From Phycisphaerales bacterium (lineage in GTDB: Bacteria; Planctomycetota; Phycisphaerae; Phycisphaerales; UBA1924), in the NCBI GenBank assembly GCA_016709445.1, contig JADJMV010000013.1, positions 62,001 to 126,000 of the forward strand: a DNA stretch of 64,000 nucleotides, given 5' to 3'. The position numbers and the translations under genes are program-made. Shown in pieces: positions 41,601 to 49,091 of this stretch. The stretch's first letter is position 1. Each line of letters opens with the position of its first letter. The notes below the pieces were generated by a model. It worked only from the letters and a program-made list of their open reading frames with translations. It ran no database searches and was not told the origin of the DNA.

Positions 41601-42790
41601 TCTGCCTCGGCGTCGGTGGGCGCAGCGGCGGCGAGCGACTCCGCGGCGTGGAGCGCGTCGCCGGCGTCGAGTTGCTTCTGGGCGGAGGCGAGCGCGAGCC
41701 ACTCGCGGGCGGCGGCGGACTGTCGCTTCTTGAGTTCGTCTGCGGCGTCTTTGGCTTGCGGGAGCGTGCTGAGGGCGAGCCATCCGAGGGCGTCGTCCTC
41801 GGCGTCTGGGATGGAGGGGCAGGTATTGAGGACGATGGCGCCGGCGCCCTCGAAGTCGCCGTCGGCCCACTTTCTGGAGGCGGCGAAGGCCGAGAGCGCG
41901 GCGGCGGTCTTGGGATCGCGGATCAGGCGGTCGACGGTCTGATCGGCGAGAGCCCGCAGTTCGGGCCCGAGGGAGTCGAGTGTCAGGATCAGGGTTCGGG
42001 CCTCGTCGACGGAGCCGGGTTCCATCGAGGCGCCGGCGGTGAGCAGGTCGCGGATTTTCTGGTAGCGCTCGGCGACCTTGGGCGAGGCGGGGTTCAGTTC
42101 GTCGATTTCGCGGAGGACCAGGCCGGTGCGCATCAGTTGGACGCCGAGGCTCTTGGGGAAGCGGGCGGCGCTGGAATCGACAAATGTTGAGAGCACCGCC
42201 GGCTGGGCCTCGGCGCGGGCCATGGCGTTGAACGCCTCGCGCTGCACATCGAGGTCGCCGGGCGCGGCCTTGGCCATCTCCTGGGCGGCGGCGATGATCT
42301 GGGTCTTGTCGCCGACGGCGTCGAACGCCTGGATCTGGATGCGGTAGGCCTGGATGTTTCCGGGGTCGAGCTTGAGGAGGCTGTCGGCGGCGTAGCGAGC
42401 CTCGGGCCACTGGCCGAGGCTTGCGTACAGATCCATGAGCATGCGCTGGACGCTGGCGGAGTCGGGCTTGAGCTGGAGGGCGGTCTGGGCGATGCTGATC
42501 GCCTGCTTGATGTGCTCGTCGTTGTCCATGGGGATGCGGCGGCGGGCATCGGCGAAGTCGGTGAGCGCCTCGACGTTGGACTTGTCGCGAGACACGAAGG
42601 CGTTGAGATTCTCGATTGCGCCGGGGTAGTCGCCTCGCTCGTAGGCGGCGATGCCGTCGTTGAGCCAGCGGTCCATATCGTGGCGGATCTGGGCTTGCCG
42701 CGCGGTGTAGACCCCGGCGGCGAGTCCGGCGACCGCGACGAGTGCGACTCCGAGCAGGAGTCTCTTCTTGCCGGCGCGAGTCATGGGCAT
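38603..42790 (-). CDS. Giant TPR protein of the exopolysaccharide/exosortase locus (PrsT-like)
   Basis: A 1395-residue protein with an N-terminal membrane anchor (KKRLLLGVALVAVAGLAAGVYTA) and then continuous TPR-like helical repeats (e.g. WLNDGIAAYERGDYPGAIENL and SVQRMLMDLYASLGQWPEARY). Long TPR proteins are a regular part of PEP-CTERM/exosortase loci (PrsT-like); here the lipobox is replaced by a TM anchor. It probably acts as a periplasmic scaffold for polysaccharide assembly or export. GGAG eight bases before ATG 42790 supports the start. The gene lies 13 bp downstream of the sugar transferase, as the last of the operon. Confidence 0.8.
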   Translation of the reverse strand: MPMTRAGKKRLLLGVALVAVAGLAAGVYTARQAQIRHDMDRWLNDGIAAYERGDYPGAIENLNAFVSRDKSNVEALTDFADARRRIPMDNDEHIKQAISIAQTALQLKPDSASVQRMLMDLYASLGQWPEARYAADSLLKLDPGNIQAYRIQIQAFDAVGDKTQIIAAAQEMAKAAPGDLDVQREAFNAMARAEAQPAVLSTFVDSSAARFPKSLGVQLMRTGLVLREIDELNPASPKVAERYQKIRDLLTAGASMEPGSVDEARTLILTLDSLGPELRALADQTVDRLIRDPKTAAALSAFAASRKWADGDFEGAGAIVLNTCPSIPDAEDDALGWLALSTLPQAKDAADELKKRQSAAAREWLALASAQKQLDAGDALHAAESLAAAAPTDAEADHADRYLTGVARAALGETAQAAQIWHDLLQIAPNWSAAQDKLVSAYISLGRLEDAAKALFEGSSMGSGTHALEVATMLAERAVSVPGVPPASQIADAALGVREDDPTVQIWAARAYLADGQADKALALVDALLEHGLGADASPALVLASRLDSIDPARGQALRSSIRADASTPINLYQLALLMQRDGHADEARTMMADGLASAPESEKSVWKLFQGLFLDDLGDPAAAPLLLQVSAERPDDLETQQLVLVADSVWKDPGPLDEVIARLRALTGDKATQWRVFRNRRELALLDADAPDMVERANGIVLDLSSVLQADPTNLQALRVSAEASARAGNTARAADTMLKAAAVAPDDLQTALALVRALKLDGRLPEARRNARDLVKLDAPNGELRKQRAEALERFGFPELAAADWKALAGDNNPGATVRLAKSLLEAGQTEQADALVQQVEAATQLPDGLLRDIAAYHALRGHIDQGMQALSKLPESGPQGDRDTIMAEYLAVTSDTAADARALEQQFEASRHGGVWAAIAQAYLRAGELDEARRVTEAGLKLDPASPELATLNTLFKANDAGDPMAFLAMIRSTLRFQASPEVEAAGAVVDQRLAGQIDDETLIKRLQQINAAAPTALGPWQVLAATYFATSRPEDMRTTLLRAMEARSFDPEIARMAMRLFARAGMEDEALLAARNWRERSPNPNFSADQSVAALLVRRGQGAEALNILGPWRERILADRDKYPDDAWILADAMLLSGDTRGAQSVIGPFASTPGHPVAAYIDSSTRITDPDARRDWLARAEQGALAEPGAERLSQLAGAWYALTRITHDPKDAAQSVRFVEAALERPDADQVGLRITQAGAYESANDWARANSLYAALVEQLPDNPDIHNNYATTLLLSKADPNEALAEARKARALATTAGIPADRVRSYIDTEAQALLATGQPAEAVKLYQSILKADPGWNYALVGLSEALLANQQPDQAKATLAQLGAAPLSDDLAPRAQAVRTALGE

Positions 42791-42803
42791 GGGTGATACT
42801 CCA

Positions 42804-44221
42804 TCAGAACAGGATCTGCTTTGCGGTTTGGAAGATAATCCAGAGGTCTCTCCCGAGCGATTGGTGCTTGACGTATTCCAGGTCGTAGCGGATCCACTCC
42901 TGGAAATCGGTCAGCGGCTCGCGGGTTCGGAGGACCTGCCAGAGCCCGGTGATGCCGGGGCGCACGCTGAGCCTGGCTTCCCGCCAGGCGGGGCAGTACT
43001 GGTTTTCCTTGTCAGGGCTCGGCCTGGGGCCGACGACGCTCATGTGGCCGACGAGCACATTGTAGAACTGGGGGAACTCGTCGAGCTGGAACTTGCGCAG
43101 GATCTTGCCGATCTTGAGCAGGCGCGGGTCGTTGGGGATGTAGAACTGCGGGCCGTCGGCGACATTGGCGGCGACGAGCTCCTGCTTCATCCGCTCGGCG
43201 TCGCGGCACATGGTGCGGAACTTGTAGCACGGGAAGACTCGCCCGCCGATGGTCTGCCGCCCGTGGGCGAAGAAGAAGGGCCGACCGTCCTCGATGAAGA
43301 TGGCGAGCATGATGACGGGGTAGAGGGGGAGCGTGACGAGGAGCACGAGGAGGCTGAAGCAGATATCGAATGTGCGCTTGACGAAGCGGCGGAGGTCGGC
43401 ATTCTCGTCGAGGATGGAGGGCAGTTCCCAGGAGGGGCTGCGGACGATCTCCCATGGCACTGGTGAGAGCGGCGGGAGGGGCCGGTCGGGCCGATCGCTC
43501 ATGATGGCGGGGCCGACGACGGTGGCGCCGGCCTCCACGGTTCGCCCGGCGCCGATCCAGACCGGGCCGACGAAGCGGGCGTCGGGTGCGACCTCGGCGG
43601 ATTCATGCACCCAGACCCCCGGGGCGAACTCGTAGACGTCGGCGAAGACCGCCGAGGCGCGGGACCACGACGGGGCGGTGTCGTGCAGCCAGTGGCCGAT
43701 GCCGCGCGGGGCGTGGGCGTATTGCACGCTCCCGGTGAGCGCGACGGGCGCGGTCTGGCGATTGCGGGCGAGCTGGCGCATGCGGTCGAGCGCGTCCCGC
43801 GGCGAGCGGGCGCGTCGCCACTGCTCGGCGACGTCGCGTTCGGCGGTGATCCAGGCCCTCCCTGTGGCGGCCGTCTGCTGGTAGTACTCGCGCCGGATCT
43901 CGAGGAATGCGCCATCGCGCCCGCAGAGCAACCGCTCGCGGTAGGGGCGTTCGTGATGATCGACGACGCGGATCCGGACGGGCGCGGGGCTTCATCCAGT
44001 GGAGGCGTCGCACCACCGGTTCGAGGTCGAATTCGATCATGGACGCGGGCGAGGAGCAGGTAGAGGACGGGCCCGTCGGGATGCACCGCCGCGCCGCCCG
44101 GCCTCACGACCTCGACGCCGCGCGAGGCCCAGACCCGGTCGTGGAGCGCGAGGTGCGACGCCCCCCAGAGCGTGGAGGGTTGTCGCTCGGCCTCGGGATG
44201 GACTCCGGCGGTGGGGGTCAT
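42804..44221 (-). CDS. Polyprenyl-phosphate sugar-1-phosphate transferase with N-terminal nucleotidyltransferase/beta-helix-like domain (two frameshifts)
   Basis: The C-terminal ~230 residues are a WcaJ/PglC-type transferase that starts glycan synthesis on undecaprenyl phosphate: a membrane segment (FDICFSLLVLLVTLPLYPVIML), FPCYKFRTMCRDAERMKQEL, then KFQLDEFPQFYNVLVG and MSVVGPRPSPDKEN, ending RPGITGLWQV. The N-terminus is unusual: a nucleotidyltransferase-like part, then a short left-handed-helix segment (WVHESAEVAPDARFVGPVWI). The intact N-terminus begins at 44221 (10 bp after the kinase gene), but one extra G in each of 44041-44042 and 43980-43982 puts it in three frames. Correcting both gives LLARVMIEFDLEP and MKPRAVRIRVVDHHE. 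Sequence error or genuine damage. Confidence 0.78.
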
Positions 44222-44231
44222 GGGTGCCGGG

Positions 44232-46424
44232 TCATTCCCTCGTGGCGCCCTCGCCGGCGCCGACGCCGGCGTGGCCGTTGGATTCGGAGTGCTCCCAGTG
44301 CGCGCGGACGTCGGCGGCCCGCTGGCTGGTCATGCTGATACTGGTGCTCCGTTCGACGTCCTGGCGTGTGGCGCGGTTGAACACCACGCCGATCTTCTTG
44401 GCGCCGAGACGGTGGAGGCGGTCGATCGCGAGCTTGACCTGCCGGACCTCGCGGCCGCGGGTGATGACGAGCATGACCTCGTCGGCGACTGCGGCGACGG
44501 ATTGGGCTTCGAGGCTGCCGAGGATGGGTCCGGTGTCGATGACGATGGCCTGGAAGACCTGCTGGAGGGGGCCGAGGAGGTCGCCGGAGCGGGCCGCCGA
44601 GATCTCCTCGGGCTCGACGCGGTCGGTCCGCCCGCAGGGCATGAGGTAGAGGTCGGTGACCGGGGTCTCGTGGACGGTCTTGCCGGAGGAGTCGGCGCCG
44701 GTGACGGCGTCGGCGAAGCCGCAGGCTCCGAGGAGGCCGAACTCGGCCGTGATGCGGCGGCCGATCATGTCGGAGTCGATGAGGAGTGTCTTCCGGCCGG
44801 TGGCGGCGAAGCTCTTGGCGAGGCGGAGCGAGATCGTGCTCTTGCCCTCTCCGGCGCCGGCGCTGGTGACGACATGGATGAGGGCGCGTTCGCTGGTTCC
44901 GAGGAGACGGGCGTCGATCACGCTGCGCACCTGGTGGACGCTGGCGGCCACGAGTTCGCGGGACTGCGGGTCGGCGGAGTCGAGTTCGGGGACGGCGCCG
45001 AAGACGAAGACGTTGCGGGAGGTATCCTCGACATCGCCGATGAAGCGGTACTTCGGGAACACGATGCCGACGAGTGCGACGAGGCCGATGCCGACGCCAC
45101 AACCGCCCATCGCGCCGAGCACGGCCAGGGGGATGCGTCGGTCGGTCGAGGGGCGGAGTGGGGGCGAGCCCATCTGCGTGATGGAGATTCGGGCGAGGTT
45201 GCCATTCTGTCGCTCAACCTCGAGTCCTCTGAGTCTCTCCTCGGCGAGCTTGAGCTGCTCCTCGGCGCCGCTGGCCTTCTCGCGTTCCTGGTTGATCTGG
45301 AGCTGGAGTTTGCCGAGCCGCTTTGCCTCGTCGGCAGCCTTGTCCCGGAGATCGCGGAGGGCGGCGAGCTGTGCGCGGAGTTGGCGGGCGGTTGCGGCCG
45401 GCGAGGCGACCTGGGCGGAGGCGTCGGAGGGTGACTCCTGACCGCTCACAAGGCCGACGCGGGCACGGATCATCTGTTCAACGGTGGCGAGGTCGTCCTG
45501 GGCCTGGAGCACGGCGCGGTGGCCGTCGGCGTACCGCCGTTTGAGGCTATCGAGGTCGAGGCTGATGGCGCGCCTTTGGTCGAGCAGTCGGGCGAGGGTG
45601 GGATCGTTCTGCGCGAGCACCTCGGGTGAAACATCGCCCGCCGTTGCCTGGCCGGAGCCGGGGGCGGCTTCGTCCACACCGGCGAACGGCACGAGCCGGA
45701 TCTGGTAGTCGAGGATGAGCTTTTCGAGCATGTCGACCTGCTCGTGCTTGCTGGCGCGGCGTCGTTCGAGGTCGTCGGTGCCTTCCTGCTCGGCGATGCG
45801 GAAGGCCTCCTTGCGTCCCTCCTCGCTCTCGGCCTGCAGCTTCTTGACGATTGCATCGAGGCTGGAGATCGTGGTCTGCACCTCCGAACCCTGCTTGTTG
45901 ATTGAGAGTTGCTGATAGGCTTCCAGCACCGCGTCAACCGCCGCATTGGCCTTGACCGGATTCTCGTTGGTTACGCTGATGTAGATGTCCTGTCCGCGGT
46001 TGGGGACATCGACCTTCAGCCCGTCCATCAGCTCGATCGCGCCATCGGGCAACCCTGGCCAGCCGGCGGCCTTGAGCTTGGGCTCCTTCACTGCAAACTC
46101 GATGACCCGCCAGCTCCGGAGCGTCCCGGCCTCGCTCTGCACATAGCTGTCGAAGGCGGTCATAGGCTGATTGAGTTCGTTCTGGACAAGGACGACGGGT
46201 CGAGTCGGGGCGATATTCACGACGCCGACGCTCGTGTACTTCGGCGGCACGGCCACATAGCCCAGGACGGCGCAGGGAACAGCGAGCGCGCCGCCGAGGA
46301 TGGCGGCCAGCAGGTACCGCCCCCGCAGCCAGCGGTGGAGCAGCTGGACCGGGTTGATCGCCTCGGCCTCGGGGGTGGGTTCCTGGGAGTACCAGTCGGC
46401 GCCGGGCACGATTTCGTACGTCAT
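44232..46424 (-). CDS. Wzz chain-length determinant fused to BY-kinase-like ATPase
   Basis: A 730-residue polysaccharide co-polymerase. Residues ~25-60 carry TM1 (YLLAAILGGALAVPCAVLGY), then a long periplasmic coiled-coil (DDLERRRASKHEQVDMLEKL etc.), TM2 (LAVLGAMGGCGVGIGLVALV), and a cytosolic ATPase: Walker A GAGEGKSTISLRLA near residue 525, Walker A' LLIDSDMIGRRI and Walker B AIVIDTGPI. The C-terminus (SISMTSQRAADVRAHWEHSE...) has no tyrosine cluster, so classical autophosphorylation sites are missing. The start overlaps the EpsI gene by 4 bp (ATGA). It should set polymer length and link to the flippase/polymerase pathway. Confidence 0.9.
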   Translation of the reverse strand: MTYEIVPGADWYSQEPTPEAEAINPVQLLHRWLRGRYLLAAILGGALAVPCAVLGYVAVPPKYTSVGVVNIAPTRPVVLVQNELNQPMTAFDSYVQSEAGTLRSWRVIEFAVKEPKLKAAGWPGLPDGAIELMDGLKVDVPNRGQDIYISVTNENPVKANAAVDAVLEAYQQLSINKQGSEVQTTISSLDAIVKKLQAESEEGRKEAFRIAEQEGTDDLERRRASKHEQVDMLEKLILDYQIRLVPFAGVDEAAPGSGQATAGDVSPEVLAQNDPTLARLLDQRRAISLDLDSLKRRYADGHRAVLQAQDDLATVEQMIRARVGLVSGQESPSDASAQVASPAATARQLRAQLAALRDLRDKAADEAKRLGKLQLQINQEREKASGAEEQLKLAEERLRGLEVERQNGNLARISITQMGSPPLRPSTDRRIPLAVLGAMGGCGVGIGLVALVGIVFPKYRFIGDVEDTSRNVFVFGAVPELDSADPQSRELVAASVHQVRSVIDARLLGTSERALIHVVTSAGAGEGKSTISLRLAKSFAATGRKTLLIDSDMIGRRITAEFGLLGACGFADAVTGADSSGKTVHETPVTDLYLMPCGRTDRVEPEEISAARSGDLLGPLQQVFQAIVIDTGPILGSLEAQSVAAVADEVMLVITRGREVRQVKLAIDRLHRLGAKKIGVVFNRATRQDVERSTSISMTSQRAADVRAHWEHSESNGHAGVGAGEGATRE

Positions 46425-47107
46425 TCCGCACCCTCCGCGATGGTGGTGAGAACCGGCTCGAGCTCGTCGAGGGTCTGCTGCCAGATCTTGCGTCGTGCCT
46501 CTTCGGACATCTCGGCGGGGGTGAGGATCTGGACCTGCGCCGCGCCGAGCTTGTCGGTCTTGGGTGAGCGGGAGAGCATGTTGACGAGCTCCATGTCGCG
46601 GCCGAATCGGGGCTGGCCGGCGGGCACGATGAAGAACGAGAGGATGTCGATCCGCTGCGGGAGGATGCCGCCCTCGTAGCGGAACCGGTAGCGGCGGACG
46701 GGGACGGGGATCCCGCCGGCGTGCAGCTCGAAGTCCGACGGGTCCTGCTCCTTCACCCAGCCGGCGCGGGGGTAGCAGTTGGGCGGATAGTGGCCGTCGA
46801 GGTCCTTGGCGTAAGAGCACTGCACGACGAGCAGGTCGAACCACTCTCCGGTCTCGGGGACGACGTAGTGCCTCTGGAGGAGGTTGTTGGGCTTGAGGAG
46901 TTCGACGACGACGCGCTGGACTTCCAGCTTCGTGCCGATGAAGGAGCCGATGTTCCATGGCACCCGGTCGATGGCCTTCCTCGCCTGGGCGAGGTATTGC
47001 TCGACGTTGCCCGCGGTGCTGCGCTCGACAAAGTTCCACGTGAACAGGGACACGAGCATGGCCGCGGCGACGGCTGGGGCGAATCGTGATGGGCCTCGTG
47101 CGGTCAT
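46421..47107 (-). CDS. EpsI-type exosortase-associated protein
   Basis: A 228-residue periplasmic/membrane protein with an N-terminal anchor (AVAAAMLVSLFTWNFV) and the EpsI-like signature GHYPPNCYPRAGW (His106, Cys111). It continues with PVRRYRFRYEGGILPQRIDI. EpsI partners are found beside exosortases and in EPS loci; they are thought to assist processing or polysaccharide display. The gene lies 7 bp after the exosortase and overlaps the kinase gene by 4 bp, a coupling typical of xrt-epsI pairs. Confidence 0.85.
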   Translation of the reverse strand: MTARGPSRFAPAVAAAMLVSLFTWNFVERSTAGNVEQYLAQARKAIDRVPWNIGSFIGTKLEVQRVVVELLKPNNLLQRHYVVPETGEWFDLLVVQCSYAKDLDGHYPPNCYPRAGWVKEQDPSDFELHAGGIPVPVRRYRFRYEGGILPQRIDILSFFIVPAGQPRFGRDMELVNMLSRSPKTDKLGAAQVQILTPAEMSEEARRKIWQQTLDELEPVLTTIAEGAE

Positions 47108-47114
47108 GGCGTTC

Positions 47115-47981
47115 TTACCGGCGGGTCACTGGGTAGGGATCGATACGGACCTCGATCCACCTGAGGATCGAGAGGAAGCCCCACAAAAGGGCGAGAGCGA
47201 GGAGCAGGACCGCCCATCCGGAGAGGTCGTGGAAGAGGTCGGCGGCGCCGGGGTTGGCGTAGCCGTAGAGGAGGACCGTCGGCACGAGACGGGCGATGTT
47301 CACGACGACGGCGATGGCGGGGCTCACGGCGAGGATGGCGAGGCGGACCCCGTTGCGCATGGGCACGGAGAAGATGAAGGCGAAGGAGATCAGCGCGAGG
47401 GCGGCGACCATCCGCATCCCGTTGCAGGCTTCGGCGATGGCGACCTCGTTATTGTTGATGACCAGGACATTGCCGGAGCGGGTCGAGGGGACGCCGAACA
47501 GGTCGAGGAGGAACTGTGAGGCCTGGGCGGAGACGTTCTGGAGCGGGATCGCGATCTGCTGGCGGATGCGGCCCGGCACCGGCATGAGGAAGAACAACGC
47601 GGCGAAGACGGGGAGAAACTGGACGACGAACCGCGGGCCGAGGACGGAGACCGCCGCCCCGATGACCACCAGGAGGGCGCCGGTGTGCCGGAAGATCTCG
47701 AGGGCCTGGAGGATGCCGATGCGGTCCATCGCCACACCCAGGACGATCATGGCCGGTCCGAGGAAGGACCATGTGGGGCGGCACATGCGGAGGCGCCCCC
47801 GCCGGAGCCAGAGCAGCCAGCAGGCGATCGGGATAGCCATGAGGATGTGGGAGTCTTCCTCGCTGCGCAGCGCCTGCTCGAAGATCTCGGCCCACGTCCG
47901 CCCGGTTGCGATGATGGCGAGCACGACCAGGCCCGCGAGGGCGAGGGCGTCGGTCCGCTTCCAGCCGGAGAGTCGCATCAT
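47115..47981 (-). CDS. Exosortase (XrtA/archaeosortase superfamily)
   Basis: A 288-residue integral-membrane cysteine protease/transpeptidase that processes C-terminal sorting tails. The catalytic set is complete: Cys186 in AEACNGMRMVAALALISF, Arg231 in VVVNIARLVPTVLLYGY and His251 in LFHDLSGWAVLL. About eight TM segments are present (e.g. FLPVFAALFFLMPVPGRIR). The start ATG at 47981 overlaps the upstream gene's stop by 4 bp (ATGATGA). Its likely substrates are the four VPLP-tailed proteins at 35-38.4 kb, ~10 kb downstream on the same strand. The subgroup (for example a planctomycete XrtU type) is not assigned with certainty. Confidence 0.92.
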   Translation of the reverse strand: MMRLSGWKRTDALALAGLVVLAIIATGRTWAEIFEQALRSEEDSHILMAIPIACWLLWLRRGRLRMCRPTWSFLGPAMIVLGVAMDRIGILQALEIFRHTGALLVVIGAAVSVLGPRFVVQFLPVFAALFFLMPVPGRIRQQIAIPLQNVSAQASQFLLDLFGVPSTRSGNVLVINNNEVAIAEACNGMRMVAALALISFAFIFSVPMRNGVRLAILAVSPAIAVVVNIARLVPTVLLYGYANPGAADLFHDLSGWAVLLLALALLWGFLSILRWIEVRIDPYPVTRR

Positions 47982-48907
47982 CGCTTCGCCCCCCTGAGCG
48001 TCACGGGTTCGGCGCGCCCGCCGGGGCCGACGACGGCATCGACGACGGTTTGTCCGGGGCGCACGATGCAGCCCGGCCCGACGATGCTCCTGGCGACGAG
48101 TGCGCCCTCCCCGACCCTGGCGCCGGCGGAGACGACCGAATCGACGATGACGGCGCTCGGGGCGACTTCGGCCCCTTCGCAGAGGATCGAGGCGGCGCAC
48201 CGCGAGCCGCGCAGCACGCGGGGCTCGAGCGAGTCGGGCTCGGGCCCGATCTCGACGCCTGCGCACGCGCGCACGGCTCGGAGGAAATCGGTCCGAGTGC
48301 GGAGAGGGAGAGACCCGGGCTCGGCGAGTTCATAGACCATCACGCGCCGACCCTTGGCGACCAGGCGGGCGAGCCATTGCTCTTTGAGATCCATGAAGCC
48401 GACGTGGGGCACCTCGTCGAGCATCGCACGCGAGAACACGTAGAGCCCCGAGGGACTCTCGTCGGCGTTTCGGGCCACGGTCGCGTCCGCCTCTGACCGG
48501 ACATGTTGGGCGAGCATCTGCCCGAGGTCCGCGAGGCAGCACCGGGCGGCCTCGGCGGCGATGATCGTGGTCTCGGGGGCCATCCGCTCGCACGCGTCGC
48601 GCAGGGCGCCGGCCGGTCCCCGATAATCGCTGCGATCCATGATCGTGCGGAGGAATCCGAGGGTGGTCTGGGGGACCGGCGTCGACCCGCCGCAGAGGCA
48701 CATGCGCTCGCCGGTCAGCCCGGCACGGTCGAGGGTGGAGAGGGCGCTCCGCCAGCGGTCGAGGACGGTTTCTTCTCGGGTGAGGTGCAGATCGAGCACG
48801 GAGCACCCGGCCTCAAGCCCCAGCGGCGGGGGGCTAAAGCCGCCGGCCATCAGGACGAGGACCAGGGGCGCGCTGGGCGACTGGGCCGCGGCGGGGCGCG
48901 GAGTCAT
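47978..48907 (-). CDS. Degenerate sugar-nucleotidyltransferase-like protein with beta-helix tail
   Basis: A 309-residue protein with a GT-A/nucleotidyltransferase-like N-terminus and a hexapeptide-like left-handed beta-helix at the C-terminus (EGAEVAPSAVIVDSVVSA, then ARVGEGALVARSIVGPGCIV). The family loop G-G-x-G-T-R is not intact: LVLMAGGFSPPPLGLEAG takes its place, so ordinary NTP:sugar-phosphate activity is doubtful. GLYVFSR and FMDLKEQWLARL are later parts of the same fold. ATG 48907 was picked over an upstream in-frame ATG (48958) because it starts just before the beta strand. It resembles the N-terminal half of the sugar transferase at 42804-44221. Confidence 0.7.
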   Translation of the reverse strand: MTPRPAAAQSPSAPLVLVLMAGGFSPPPLGLEAGCSVLDLHLTREETVLDRWRSALSTLDRAGLTGERMCLCGGSTPVPQTTLGFLRTIMDRSDYRGPAGALRDACERMAPETTIIAAEAARCCLADLGQMLAQHVRSEADATVARNADESPSGLYVFSRAMLDEVPHVGFMDLKEQWLARLVAKGRRVMVYELAEPGSLPLRTRTDFLRAVRACAGVEIGPEPDSLEPRVLRGSRCAASILCEGAEVAPSAVIVDSVVSAGARVGEGALVARSIVGPGCIVRPGQTVVDAVVGPGGRAEPVTLRGAKR

Positions 48908-49091
48908 GCCAGGGTTTGCCTTGTCGGGACCGATCTCCAGAATGACCCACCCTCCCAAGTGCGGTCACCAACCACATCTACGGGCAGACCGACCGCCCGT
49001 TCGCCATCTGCATCCGGACCACCGACGAGCCCAAGGATCCCTTGATCGTAGGTCTGGGGGTCGCAAGGGTCCGATAGCCGCGGGGTTACCG

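Noticed and set aside
44232..47039. One long protein joining EpsI and the kinase
   Set aside because: The frames differ; the homologous kinase starts at ATG 46424 with a 4-bp overlap, and the longer frame upstream is antisense-like Arg-rich sequence.
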